Origin: Bacillus kwashiorkori | Lineage (GTDB): Bacteria; Bacillota; Bacilli; Bacillales; Caldibacillaceae | DNA: 64,000 bases | Direction of reading: 5' to 3' | Assembly: GCF_001375515.1 (NCBI RefSeq) | Contig: NZ_CTDX01000015.1 | Span: 434,001-498,000 of the forward strand | Part shown: in pieces, positions 24,350 through 33,617 of the stretch | Layout of the letters: every line of letters begins with the position of its first letter | Position numbering within the stretch: position 1 is the stretch's first letter | Notes under the pieces: generated by a model | Databases searched by the model: none | Told to the model about the DNA's origin: nothing | The model's input: only the letters and a program-made list of their open reading frames with translations | Translations under genes and position numbers: made by a program

Positions 24350-25471
24350 ATGAAAAAAATTCGAACGGTGTTTTTTGATAATGACAATGCGTATTTGAAT
24401 TCATTTATTAACTATGTAAGAACCGCACAAGAAGGGAATAAATTTGAATTAAAGTTGTTCACCTCTGAGGATAATTTACACAATTTCTTTAAAGAAAAGC
24501 AGACGATTGATTTGCTGCTCGTCGGTTCAAAAAAGTTGGCTGAACAATATGCCTATCAATTAAATTGTGTTGTGATTAACTTAGAGTCAAAACGGATAAC
24601 AGAAGATCATAGGGAGTTCTTTTCCTTATATAAGTATCAACCGTTAAATAAACTAATTTCCAATATCCTTGCAATTCTTTATGAACAGACAAAAAATATT
24701 ACAGGTGTTCAAGTTAGTAATCATACAAAAGTTATCTCTATATATTCTTCATCAGGCGGTACAGGGAAAACAGTAACAGCTGTACAGTTATCGAGACAAC
24801 TATCTTTACAAAATTATAAAGTGTTTTACTTGAATTTGGAACTGTACCACTCCACGCAGTTGTTTTTTCAGTCACCTGACGATAAACATACTTCACAAAT
24901 CTTATATTATTTAAAAGCTAATCCCAATCAATTAATGGCAAAAATAGAGACGTTAAAGAAAAAAGACGCACGGACAAATGTGGAGTATTTTGATATGGCA
25001 GTAAGTGCGGAAGAGATGATGGAACTCTCCGAGGGTGAAGTGAATAATCTGATTGACTGTTTAAAAGGTACGGAAAATTACGACTATATAATTATCGACT
25101 TGGAGTCTACTGTGCAGCCACGAATTCAGGCTGCGTTAAATAAAAGTGATTATATTTTATGGGTTGTTGGGGCTGATATGCAAAGCTTTTTTAAAACGAA
25201 AAAAATGTTAGAGGAACTTGGTGCTATCTTTTCCGGCCAAACGACTGACTTTTATACAAAATCGATTTTTGTAATTAACCGTTATACAGGGGAACTGAAT
25301 GAGGAGTTAAAAAAATACAACTTTGATATTCATGGCTTTTTACCGTATGTACCAGAATGGAATAATCTTCATACGAATATTCAATTAGAGTCCATTCCTT
25401 TTATAAATGAAAAAATAATAAATTTAATTAAAGAACAATTAGAAATCAGCCGGGGTGTATATAATGCTTGA
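24350..25471 (+). CDS. tadZ: Tad pilus ATPase TadZ/CpaE-like
   Basis: 373 aa from ATG 24350 (an in-frame GTG lies at 24341). Residues 1-110 look like an atypical receiver domain (VFFDNDNAYLNSFINYV). A MinD/ParA-type P-loop follows with deviant Walker A SSSGGTGKTVTAVQLS (near residue 135) and YIIIDLESTVQPRIQAAL as Walker B/switch. TadZ/CpaE proteins place the Tad secretion machine at a cell site. First gene of the cluster; its stop overlaps the cpaF start by 8 bases, so translation is coupled. The N-terminal domain lacks the normal phospho-acceptor pattern. Confidence 0.85.
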   Translation: MKKIRTVFFDNDNAYLNSFINYVRTAQEGNKFELKLFTSEDNLHNFFKEKQTIDLLLVGSKKLAEQYAYQLNCVVINLESKRITEDHREFFSLYKYQPLNKLISNILAILYEQTKNITGVQVSNHTKVISIYSSSGGTGKTVTAVQLSRQLSLQNYKVFYLNLELYHSTQLFFQSPDDKHTSQILYYLKANPNQLMAKIETLKKKDARTNVEYFDMAVSAEEMMELSEGEVNNLIDCLKGTENYDYIIIDLESTVQPRIQAALNKSDYILWVVGADMQSFFKTKKMLEELGAIFSGQTTDFYTKSIFVINRYTGELNEELKKYNFDIHGFLPYVPEWNNLHTNIQLESIPFINEKIINLIKEQLEISRGVYNA

Positions 25472-26687
25472 CGATCAAGTTGTAAAACAGCTAATCAATG
25501 ACTTACGCAGTGATCTAGATTTCATGCATTCTACGACAAATGATGAATTGTTATCTATCGTAGAAGACCGAGTATTTTTGTATGCACAAGAAAACTCTAT
25601 TAAATCAAAGGAAATTAAGTGGCTCGTTGATCGTATTTATCATTCCTTTCGGGGGTTAGATGTTTTACAACCATTAATTGACGATAAAAGTATTACCGAG
25701 ATTATGATCAATAATCATCGGGAAATTTTTATAGAAAGAAATGGAAAGGTTACACCATTTCCTTTTGAGTTTGAAAGCCAGGAAAAGTTGGAAGATATTA
25801 TCCAAAATATTGTTGCACGGGTGAATCGTGTCGTGAATGAATCATCTCCGATAGTAGATGCGCGTCTGCCTGATGGGTCCCGTGTGAATGTCGTGTTGCC
25901 GCCAATCGCCTTAAAAGGACCGGTAATGACGATAAGGAAATTTCCAGAAAAGCCATTAACGATTCAAGACCTAATTAGAATTGGATCGATTACGGATGAA
26001 GTAGCAAGGTTTTTAGAAAAACTTGTTATTGCTAAATTTAATATATTCATAAGTGGTGGAACAGGTTCCGGAAAAACGACTTTCCTTAACGTACTATCTA
26101 ATTTCGTACCGAAGCATGAACGGATAATTACGATTGAGGACTCAGCGGAATTGCAGATCAAACAAGTGCCCAATCTAGTAACTTTAGAAACTAGAAATGC
26201 GAATACGGAAGGAAAAGGCGAAATATCTATTAGAGATTTAATAAGAACGTCTTTACGGATGCGCCCAGACCGGATAATTGTTGGGGAAGTTCGTGGTGCG
26301 GAGGCTCTTGATATGTTACAAGCGATGAACACAGGTCATGATGGTTCCTTGTCCACTGGGCACGCAAACTCTACGAAAGATATGTTAAGTCGTTTAGAAA
26401 CGATGGTGTTAAGTGCAGCAAATTTACCTGTTCAAGTAATTCGCAAACAAATTAGTTCAGCCGTTGATATAATGATTCATTTATCTAGGTTGCGAGACCA
26501 TACGAGGAAAGTCGTTGAAATTAGTGAAGTTTTAGATGTGGAAAATGGAGAGGTTACATTGAATCCATTATATGAATTCGTAGAAGATGGCGAAGCAAGG
26601 GATGGAAAAATAATCGGTAGTTTAAAACCAACAGGAAACGAGTTGCAAAATCAATTGAAATTAAAATTAGCTGGCATTCATATATAA
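25464..26687 (+). CDS. cpaF: Tad pilus assembly ATPase CpaF/TadA
   Basis: 407 aa from ATG 25464 after GGGGTG. Hexameric secretion ATPase of the type II/IV family driving pilin assembly. Walker A GGTGSGKTTFL (about 198-208), Asp box ITIEDSAELQI, the LRMRPDRIIVGEVRGAEALDMLQAMNTGHDG Walker B region, and a His box STGHANSTKDMLSRLE. The N-terminal domain starts with a helical bundle and SITEIMINNHREIFIER, the CpaF hallmark. No C-terminal FHA or coiled extension. The only motor gene in the window, so it must serve both Tad clusters if both are active. Confidence 0.95.
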   Translation: MLDDQVVKQLINDLRSDLDFMHSTTNDELLSIVEDRVFLYAQENSIKSKEIKWLVDRIYHSFRGLDVLQPLIDDKSITEIMINNHREIFIERNGKVTPFPFEFESQEKLEDIIQNIVARVNRVVNESSPIVDARLPDGSRVNVVLPPIALKGPVMTIRKFPEKPLTIQDLIRIGSITDEVARFLEKLVIAKFNIFISGGTGSGKTTFLNVLSNFVPKHERIITIEDSAELQIKQVPNLVTLETRNANTEGKGEISIRDLIRTSLRMRPDRIIVGEVRGAEALDMLQAMNTGHDGSLSTGHANSTKDMLSRLETMVLSAANLPVQVIRKQISSAVDIMIHLSRLRDHTRKVVEISEVLDVENGEVTLNPLYEFVEDGEARDGKIIGSLKPTGNELQNQLKLKLAGIHI

Positions 26688-26720
26688 GAAAACATTGTTT
26701 CTAGAAAGAAGGTGATGGGT

Positions 26721-27650
26721 TTGGATAAATGGTTTGACATATTTTTATACATTGCATTAGTACTTTTAATTGCTACTTATATTTTTGTTGTCATAAGGCG
26801 GAAAAAACGGGAAAAACAAGCAGAGATAAATGACCAAAAGCAGTTTATGGATCGTAAGAAAATGATGGAAATAATTCGGAGTCGATATCAAGGGGAACAA
26901 AGGCTAATTGACTACTCCGAATATACAATGAATTTTAAGGAATATATAGTCAATCTCAGTATAGCTATAGCAATTTTATTTTTTATTGGTTATTTATTTT
27001 ATGAAAATATTATTCTTGCGGCCATTCTTTCTTTACTAGGATTCATCTATCCGAGAATAAAGGTTAAAGAGTTAATAAAAAAACGGAAGGAAGAATTAAC
27101 CTTTCAATTTAAGGAAGCTATTTCGTCGTTATCTGCTTCTTTGGCAGCGGGAAGATCCACAGAAAACAGTTTTCGTGAAGTTGCCCATGATTTACGACTG
27201 CTCTATCCAGATCCAAATACGTACATTATTCAAGAATTCGATTTAATAAATCGACGAATTGAAAATGGGGATACGATTGAAAGGGCACTGGAGGATTTTG
27301 CCCATCGTTCAGATATAGAAGATATTATTAATTTTGCTAATGTATTTATCACTTGTAAACGAACAGGTGGAGACTTAGTGGAAGTTATTCGAAGGACTGC
27401 AGATATCATTAGTGACAAGATTGAAATACAACAAGATATTACCGTTATGGTTGCTCAAAAGAAATTTGAAGCACGCCTTCTTAGTGTCACACCAATTGGA
27501 ATGATTTTACTAATGAAATATATTGCGACCGATTATATGGAACCATTATTTCAATTTAAGACAGGTGGAACTTTAATGATGACAATCAGTTTTACATTAA
27601 TTGTCATCGCATTTTGGCTAAGTCAGAAAATCATGGATATTAAGGTGTGA
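26721..27650 (+). CDS. tadB: TadB-like inner-membrane platform protein
   Basis: 309 aa from TTG 26721, with AAGGTGAT upstream (GTG 26712 and ATG 26715 overlap it). N-terminal helix (FLYIALVLLIATYIFVVI), a helical hairpin near 75-115, the cytosolic T2SSF/GspF domain (FKEAISSLSASLAAGRSTENSFREVAHDL ... DIEDIINFANVFITCKRTGGDLVEVIRRTADII), and a C-terminal pair of helices. TadB and TadC form the platform that the ATPase turns. Confidence 0.88.
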   Translation: MDKWFDIFLYIALVLLIATYIFVVIRRKKREKQAEINDQKQFMDRKKMMEIIRSRYQGEQRLIDYSEYTMNFKEYIVNLSIAIAILFFIGYLFYENIILAAILSLLGFIYPRIKVKELIKKRKEELTFQFKEAISSLSASLAAGRSTENSFREVAHDLRLLYPDPNTYIIQEFDLINRRIENGDTIERALEDFAHRSDIEDIINFANVFITCKRTGGDLVEVIRRTADIISDKIEIQQDITVMVAQKKFEARLLSVTPIGMILLMKYIATDYMEPLFQFKTGGTLMMTISFTLIVIAFWLSQKIMDIKV

Positions 27651-27656
27651 TAATTT

Positions 27657-28529
27657 ATGATTGAAAATTATCTTTATGGGGGCCTAGCACTCATTTTATT
27701 TGTTACTATCCTTTTTTTCTCTATTAAAGGCAGAGTATACAATGAGTTTGTCAAATCATTAGGTAAAGATGTTCCTTTAAAATTTATGGCTCCAATATCG
27801 CTCTATATTATCGATAGATACCAAATTATTACGAGATTTTACGGTCGCGTTTCATTTATTCAGCAAAAAATGATTGGGTTGCATGGAAATAGGATGGCAA
27901 CACATTTTACGAAATTATATTTAGCACAAATCATTTCAACAATCATTCTTTGTTTTACTGGTAGCGTCTGTTTTGCCTTATTTAATGAAGGAGATCACAC
28001 ATTATTTTTTGTAGGTTTATTTTTTACTGTTATTATTCCGATGATGATGATTAGAAATTTAACGGAGCAGGAACGTCGCAGGAAGGATGAAATAATTGCT
28101 GAATTACCAGAGTACGTTAATAAAGTCATTTTATTAGTTAATGCTGGAGAAACAATCCAACAAGCAATGATTCGTTCAGCATTTATGAATAAGGAAAAGC
28201 AAAATCATCCGCTTTATAAAGAATTAATGGAAGCTATGAACAAACTTCAAAGTAACCACCCTTTTCATCAAGTATTAAATGATTTAAGTAAAAGGTGTGG
28301 TATCCAAGAAGTTTCTATATTTACAACAACAGTATTGTTGAATTATCGAAAGGGGGGGCAAGATTTAATTTTAGCTTTACGTGAACTCTCAGGAACATTA
28401 TGGGAGAAGCGAAAGGCAATATCAAAAATTAAGGGGGAGGAAGCTTCTTCTAAATTAGTTTTTCCGCTCATATTAATCTTTATTTCAGTGATGATTATAA
28501 TCGGCTTTCCGGCATTAACATTATTTTAA
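27657..28529 (+). CDS. tadC: TadC-like inner-membrane platform protein
   Basis: 290 aa, ATG 6 bases after the tadB stop. Helices at 6-22 and 85-125, then a GspF-type domain (ELPEYVNKVILLVNAGETIQQAMIRSAF ... GIQEVSIFTTTVLLNYRKGGQDLILALRELSGTLWEKRKAISK) and a final helix. The second platform subunit partnering TadB. The tight spacing shows co-translation. Confidence 0.88.
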   Translation: MIENYLYGGLALILFVTILFFSIKGRVYNEFVKSLGKDVPLKFMAPISLYIIDRYQIITRFYGRVSFIQQKMIGLHGNRMATHFTKLYLAQIISTIILCFTGSVCFALFNEGDHTLFFVGLFFTVIIPMMMIRNLTEQERRRKDEIIAELPEYVNKVILLVNAGETIQQAMIRSAFMNKEKQNHPLYKELMEAMNKLQSNHPFHQVLNDLSKRCGIQEVSIFTTTVLLNYRKGGQDLILALRELSGTLWEKRKAISKIKGEEASSKLVFPLILIFISVMIIIGFPALTLF

Positions 28530-28548
28530 CTTTTAGGGGGATGTTTAT

Positions 28549-28728
28549 ATGAAAAAATTCTTTTCAAATCTTTGGAAAGATGAAGATGGGATCCAAACAT
28601 TAGAGGTAATGCTAATTATTGGGGTAGTTGTTATTATTGCACTTACGTTTAGAACCGAGATTAAAAGTTGGATAGATAAACTAGTAACACATGGATCTGA
28701 TCAAATCGATCAAATTATCGCAGATTAA
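28549..28728 (+). CDS. flp: Flp-type major pilin (59 aa)
   Basis: ATG with GGGGG 8 bases upstream. A charged head (MKKFFSNLWKDEDG) is followed by IQTLEVMLIIGVVVIIALTF and a short polar tail. Gly14/Ile15 with Glu19 at mature position +5 is a class III prepilin processing site, served by the peptidase at 33037. The family's usual Glu-Tyr pair is Glu-Val here. Mature length would be 45 aa, right for Flp pilins. Placed directly after tadC and before the TadE-like genes. Likely the main subunit of the pilus. Confidence 0.88.
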   Translation: MKKFFSNLWKDEDGIQTLEVMLIIGVVVIIALTFRTEIKSWIDKLVTHGSDQIDQIIAD

Positions 28729-28763
28729 TAAAAATTTTACTTAACTATTAAAGGTGGTTTTCA

Positions 28764-29408
28764 ATGAAAACACATTCCTTTTTTAAGGATGAGAGGGGAG
28801 CCTTTACTCTTGAGGCTTCTCTCTTATTCCCGATTATTTTAATATTATCGCTTACTGTCGTGTTTTTCTTTATTGTTCTATATTTACATGCCTCAACATA
28901 TCACACCGCATCAATGGTTGCCGACCGAATGGTGTATTCGTGGAATAACAGTGATAAAGATATAAAAACTGCAGAATTCTCTTTATATACTTCGAATCCA
29001 AACCATCCGGACGGCCTATATTGGCGTCTTTTTGGGAACAATTTTTTAGATAAATTTGGAATTAAACTTTCGAACGATAATGGAACAGTTACTAGAAAGA
29101 TTAACCGGATTAATTCGATGAACTTATCTAGCGAAAATATTGATGTTCATTTTGATAATACAATTACTGGGGGAAAAGTGACTGTTACCGTTCAAAAGTC
29201 TATTCATTTACCGAACTACTTTTTAAATTTGTTTGGATTAGACTCTAATGCAGTAGGTTCATCTGTAACGAAATCAGTGCATGATCCAGTTGAGTTGATT
29301 CGTACAACTGATTTTGTTTTTCACTATACTCAAAGGGTGAAGGACTATTTCCAAAATAAGAAAGTAAAAAGCAAACCGGAGGAAGTGTTTAACAATTTTG
29401 CTAACTAA
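28764..29408 (+). CDS. TadE-like pseudopilin, cluster 1
   Basis: 214 aa, ATG after AAAGGTGG. DERGAFTLEASLLFPIILILS gives a prepilin-type cleavage after Gly12 with Glu17 at +5, then a long hydrophobic helix and a globular exported part (about 45-214). It aligns along its length with the protein at 39940 (shared GAFTLEAS, FSLYTS/FEYYTS, HPDGLYW). Likely a minor pseudopilin that primes or tips the fibre. The tail contains a C-terminal basic stretch (KNKKVKSK) but no second helix. Confidence 0.85.
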   Translation: MKTHSFFKDERGAFTLEASLLFPIILILSLTVVFFFIVLYLHASTYHTASMVADRMVYSWNNSDKDIKTAEFSLYTSNPNHPDGLYWRLFGNNFLDKFGIKLSNDNGTVTRKINRINSMNLSSENIDVHFDNTITGGKVTVTVQKSIHLPNYFLNLFGLDSNAVGSSVTKSVHDPVELIRTTDFVFHYTQRVKDYFQNKKVKSKPEEVFNNFAN

Positions 29409-29428
29409 CTGGAAGGGGGCAAGAAGGA

Positions 29429-31594
29429 ATGAACTGGTTGAAAAAATTTTTTCATAAGTTTTTTATTGATGAGCGTGGAGCAGTTTCCATCTATCTCATT
29501 CTTGTCTCCTTAAGTATGTTCTTATTGAGTTCTGTACTAATTGATTTCATGAGAATTAAAGCTGCTGAGCGACAGAGCGAACGGGCCATTCAAACCGCTT
29601 TACGCACATCGATGGCAAATATTGATACAGCTGTTTTTCCTTTCGCAATATTTGGGACTAGTGGAGATAAATTATCCATTTTTACAGAGACAGTAGAGAA
29701 GAACTTAGCGCCAGATTCAGACGAGTACTTCAAATTTATTGACCCACGTTTAGAACAGGTCGTTGATTTTTCACCTCTTGATCATAGGACACTTGCAGAT
29801 GTAGAAGTATTTAAGCATCAAATCATTGATGATATGAAATACCGAGCTCCGATTGAAATAACATTAGAGATTATAGAGGGATTTAGTAAATTAGCAAGAG
29901 GAATGGAACAAGCCTCTTTATATAGTAAAATCGCTAATAAGTTAAATAAACTAGCGAAAGATAGACAGAAATCATTGGATAAACTTAGTAGCCATTTAAA
30001 AGCTGCCGATGATAATTTAATGTTTCTAGAAGGAAGAATAAATCGATCAGCATCGACATTTCCAGAGGTTAATAGTTTAGAAGATATTATTAGACATTAT
30101 CCAATATATGACGAGATAATGAACCCACCAGAAAAAGATGATGAGGATGAGGAAGAAAGCCCATATTCAATGGAAGATGCACGGGCTTTTGAGAGAAATG
30201 CGGAACGTTTAGTTAATATGTTACAAAATTATGCACGGGAAGCGAAAAAAGAATTAGAAAAAGGTATTAGTGATTTAGATGAAGCAAGAGGAATTAATGA
30301 AGATATGGCAGAATTAATCGCCGAAAAAGAAGAAGAGTTGGATGAAAGTTACGGAGATGCAAAAGACTTGTACGATAACCATGGAAAAAGTGATGAAGAT
30401 GGTCAGGGGGGTCTTCCCGATGCTGAGGCTAGTATAGAAGAGGCTAACAATACTTTGAAAGATTTTGTCATTGAAGATTCACATTTTACAGAACTGAAAC
30501 AATTAATGAATGAAGGGATTGCTTTAATCGATCATGGTAATGAAAACTCGTTATTATATTGGTTAAATCACTTTCATGATTTAGTGATTAATCTAAATAG
30601 TACTTATCAAGCAGGGTTAGTTAATGTAAAAAGCAAGGTGGTCGAAAGCTTAAATAATGCAAGGGCTAAAGTCACTAGTGCAAAAGATTATTATAAGGCT
30701 ATACCAAATAAATATTTAGAAGCTGAGGAGGATGAGGAAAAACAGGAAGCAGAGGATCAATTAGATAATAACAAGGAAGAATTAGACGAAAATAATGAAC
30801 CCGCCACAAAACATAACGAATCAGACCTATACAATAGTTTAAAAGATAAGGTGGAGCATTATGAAGGTCATGAAGCATCTGCACCAAGGGACATACCATT
30901 GGATGATGTCAACAAATCAAATGAAGAATCGATGAATTCCATTGACATGATCTTTAAAGGCATTGGCACTGTACTAAAAGGTGGGAGAAATAAATTATAT
31001 TTTAATGAGTATGTATTAACCCGCTTTACTAGCCATAACTTTCATGCATCACCCGATGAAATATTAAAATTTGAAAATAACGAAGTGGAATATATTATTT
31101 ACGGTATGTCTAATACTACTGCAAACTATTATGCCGCTTTATCAGAAATATTTGCTTTGCGTTTCGCTGTGAATTTTCTAGAGGCATTTACACAAGTAGA
31201 AGTACGAGTAGCCGGTCCTAAAATATTGTGGGCAGCATTAGCATATGCTTTGAAGGAAACATTATTTGATTTGAGAGATATTAAGAATGGAAGGGCGATA
31301 GATGTATTTGATCGAATTCCATTTAAAATGGACTACAAAGATCACTTAAGACTATTTTTATTAATGCATCCAGAAGGAAGTAAAGTACAAAGAACGATGG
31401 CTTTAATCGATTATAAATCAGGTGGAACAGATTTGACTACACTAAATACGTATGTCAAAGGGGAAATCGAAACATCCATTGATTTATGGTTCCTACCTGG
31501 AGTATTAAATATGTTGTCAAAAACAGACCTATTGCCAGGCGATGTGCGAGATGGAAGATTTTACTTTACGAAAAAAGCACATTTTTCCTATTAA
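29429..31594 (+). CDS. TadG-like large pilus-associated protein, cluster 1
   Basis: 721 aa, ATG after GAAGGGGG. DERGAVSIYLILVSLSMFLLS near residue 15 is an N-terminal membrane helix of pilin type, but the +5 position is Tyr, not Glu. The next ~500 residues are mostly charged helix and coiled coil with acidic low-complexity stretches (KDDEDEEES, EAEEDEEKQ). The C-terminal 200 residues (near 550: VEYIIYG; near 690: DLWFLPGVLNMLS) are more conserved and align with the 42834-ending paralogue. TadG-like proteins are thought to anchor or extend Tad pili; a stalk role is inference. Confidence 0.75.
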   Translation: MNWLKKFFHKFFIDERGAVSIYLILVSLSMFLLSSVLIDFMRIKAAERQSERAIQTALRTSMANIDTAVFPFAIFGTSGDKLSIFTETVEKNLAPDSDEYFKFIDPRLEQVVDFSPLDHRTLADVEVFKHQIIDDMKYRAPIEITLEIIEGFSKLARGMEQASLYSKIANKLNKLAKDRQKSLDKLSSHLKAADDNLMFLEGRINRSASTFPEVNSLEDIIRHYPIYDEIMNPPEKDDEDEEESPYSMEDARAFERNAERLVNMLQNYAREAKKELEKGISDLDEARGINEDMAELIAEKEEELDESYGDAKDLYDNHGKSDEDGQGGLPDAEASIEEANNTLKDFVIEDSHFTELKQLMNEGIALIDHGNENSLLYWLNHFHDLVINLNSTYQAGLVNVKSKVVESLNNARAKVTSAKDYYKAIPNKYLEAEEDEEKQEAEDQLDNNKEELDENNEPATKHNESDLYNSLKDKVEHYEGHEASAPRDIPLDDVNKSNEESMNSIDMIFKGIGTVLKGGRNKLYFNEYVLTRFTSHNFHASPDEILKFENNEVEYIIYGMSNTTANYYAALSEIFALRFAVNFLEAFTQVEVRVAGPKILWAALAYALKETLFDLRDIKNGRAIDVFDRIPFKMDYKDHLRLFLLMHPEGSKVQRTMALIDYKSGGTDLTTLNTYVKGEIETSIDLWFLPGVLNMLSKTDLLPGDVRDGRFYFTKKAHFSY

Positions 31595-31616
31595 TAATAC
31601 AACGGGGGTATTCAAA

Positions 31617-32267
31617 TTGAAGAAAATAGTCGTTATAGCTTTTACAATCTTTTCATTACTTTTACTCGCATCCTGTAGTGATAAAAAGGAAGAATCAAAA
31701 GGGAATAAAGATATCGATGTAGTAGAAGCAAACAAACCAGCAAATGGAAATAATAAAAATAATGATTCGAATAATGAAGGGGAGAACGATAAGAAAAAAA
31801 ATAGTGGGGGTGGAGAGGACAAAAATACTGATTTTCCACCTAACCAAGACAATTTGAAAATTGGTGATACAGCGGAAATAAAAACAACTGTCAACCATTT
31901 CGAGGCAACAATCAAATCGATTAAATTAGCCGATAAGTTCAATGATCATACACCTAATGATGAGCAATTTATTCTTGTAGACGTTCTATTTAAAAATTTA
32001 AGTGATGAGGAATTAGCTTTATCGGAAGCTAGTGGATATTTTAAAGTTCATGAAACAATGGAACGATCAGGGACTAGTGAAATTTCCGCAGCATTAGGTT
32101 CAGATAAGTTCAACGGAAATCTAAAAGCCGGAGAATCAATGGAGGGTACAATGGTTTTTGATTACCGAAAATTAGATGAGTATTTATTAGTTGCAGGGAC
32201 AACATTATCTGACTTGAACATGATGAACCGGGCGATATGGAAATTCACGAATGAAGAGGTTCAATAA
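31617..32267 (+). CDS. lipoprotein with DUF4352-like domain, cluster 1
   Basis: 216 aa from TTG 31617 after GGGGG. A signal peptide ends in lipobox LLASC (Cys near residue 19). A polar Asn/Lys/Glu linker (about 20-75) follows, then an Ig-like domain (NLKIGDTAEIKTTVNHFEATIKSI ... FILVDVLFKNLSDEEL ... AGESMEGTMVF) resembling DUF4352. It aligns with the lipoprotein at 42865. The domain type is common in Gram-positive surface lipoproteins. Its position after the TadG-like gene in both clusters suggests it supports the pilus at the outer membrane face. Confidence 0.78.
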   Translation: MKKIVVIAFTIFSLLLLASCSDKKEESKGNKDIDVVEANKPANGNNKNNDSNNEGENDKKKNSGGGEDKNTDFPPNQDNLKIGDTAEIKTTVNHFEATIKSIKLADKFNDHTPNDEQFILVDVLFKNLSDEELALSEASGYFKVHETMERSGTSEISAALGSDKFNGNLKAGESMEGTMVFDYRKLDEYLLVAGTTLSDLNMMNRAIWKFTNEEVQ

Positions 32268-32440
32268 ACTTTGAATAAATTAAAGCTATGTAACAAGTCA
32301 TTACTGCCTGATTTGACTATTTCAGTCTTATTCATGAAGCAGTAGTGGAGGAAAATAAATAGATTCAGACAGACATTATTAGCCATCAAGGCTATTTGAG
32401 TGGAATAAAAGAATGTGGAATATAGGGGGGATCGAGAAAA

Positions 32441-33013
32441 TTGATAAATTTTTTAAAGAAAAATGACTCGGGTAGTATGACTTTAGAAGCTGCTTTAACG
32501 ATCCCTATTTTTCTAGCATTTGTATTATTTCTCGCCAGTATGATTAGAATATCTGTTGCGGATATGGCATTAGATCGGGCAGTTTCTGAGACTGGTGAAG
32601 CAATTACTGCAAATGCTTATCCAGTAGCACTAGCAAAAAATGCGGCACAGGAAACAATGGACAATTATTTTAAAGAAAATCCAGGTCAGAGGAAATTTGT
32701 TGACGGAGTAACAGAAATGTTTACCGAGATTATGGATTTTCTAGATATAAATATTACGATTGATGATGTAATGGGAGCCATTACTGGAGAAATATTGACA
32801 CCGATCGTGAAAAATAGATATGAGGAAATTACTGGTGGGAGCAATTTATTTAAACCTAACAAGTTTGAAGTAGATGTTCACTATACTAGTGGTATTAATG
32901 GGGCAATTGAAATAACTGGTACTGCTGAAATAAAGCTGTTTGTTCCGTTTATTGAAACTAAAGTAACACTAAAAAAACGTACTTATGAGGGATTTTGGTC
33001 TGTAGTTAGTTAA
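32441..33013 (+). CDS. second TadE-like pseudopilin, cluster 1
   Basis: 190 aa, TTG start with GGGGGATCGAG upstream. NDSGSMTLEAALTIPIFLAFVLFLASMIR places processing after Gly11 with Glu16 at +5. The remainder is exported (VHYTSGINGAIEITGTAEIKLFVPFIETKVTLKKR). Its paralogue is at 43827 (shared GSMTLEAAL, GSIEITGT, PFV/IET..LKKR). The preceding 170 bp holds a weak hairpin but no promoter I can support. Confidence 0.82.
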   Translation: MINFLKKNDSGSMTLEAALTIPIFLAFVLFLASMIRISVADMALDRAVSETGEAITANAYPVALAKNAAQETMDNYFKENPGQRKFVDGVTEMFTEIMDFLDINITIDDVMGAITGEILTPIVKNRYEEITGGSNLFKPNKFEVDVHYTSGINGAIEITGTAEIKLFVPFIETKVTLKKRTYEGFWSVVS

Positions 33014-33036
33014 AGTATTTTTTAGGTGGTGATTTC

Positions 33037-33558
33037 TTGATAGAATATATTCCTTTTGGCTTCCTTTTTGTTTTTATCCTTGTTGCGTTTTATTTTGATA
33101 TTCGAACTTACAAAATACCTAATTGGCTAACTGTCACGGGAATGGCGGTCGGTTTATTATCACACCTAATCATATTTAAAATAGCAGGGTTAATGGATGC
33201 TGGATTAGGTTTACTAGTGGGTGGTGGAGTTACCGTTTTATTATATTTATTTAGAGCAATTGGTGGTGGGGATGTAAAGTTATTTGCAGCAATTGGAGCG
33301 CTATCAGGTGTGGAATTTGTGTTGTATGCGTTAATGTATTCGATTATTTTTGCAGGAATAATTGCATTAATCATTTTATTATTTACGAAGACTATTCTTA
33401 TCAAATTATTAAACACGTTTTGGGCATATATGAAATCTATTAAGACGAAAAGTATGTCTGAATTAGATCATTTTAAAAAAAATCAAGCGACAAAGTTCCC
33501 GTTTATGTATGCTGTTTTACCGGGTGTTGTTACAGCATTTGTTTATGTCATTTTGTGA
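33037..33558 (+). CDS. cpaA: prepilin peptidase, TadV/CpaA type (A24)
   Basis: 173 aa, TTG start with AGGTGGTG upstream. Aspartate protease that cleaves pilin leaders. The two catalytic Asp are at residue 21 (FYFDIRTYKIPNWLT) and 79 (GGGDVKLFAAIGAL, the GxGD motif). Six hydrophobic helices. It lacks the methyltransferase domain and CxxC of full-length PilD, as usual for Tad peptidases. It should process the Flp pilin and the TadE-like proteins of both clusters. Confidence 0.92.
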   Translation: MIEYIPFGFLFVFILVAFYFDIRTYKIPNWLTVTGMAVGLLSHLIIFKIAGLMDAGLGLLVGGGVTVLLYLFRAIGGGDVKLFAAIGALSGVEFVLYALMYSIIFAGIIALIILLFTKTILIKLLNTFWAYMKSIKTKSMSELDHFKKNQATKFPFMYAVLPGVVTAFVYVIL

Positions 33559-33617
33559 TGGTCCAGTTTGGTTGGATAACAGATTTATAGTTTCTTGAAT
33601 AAAGGGGAGGTTCAACT

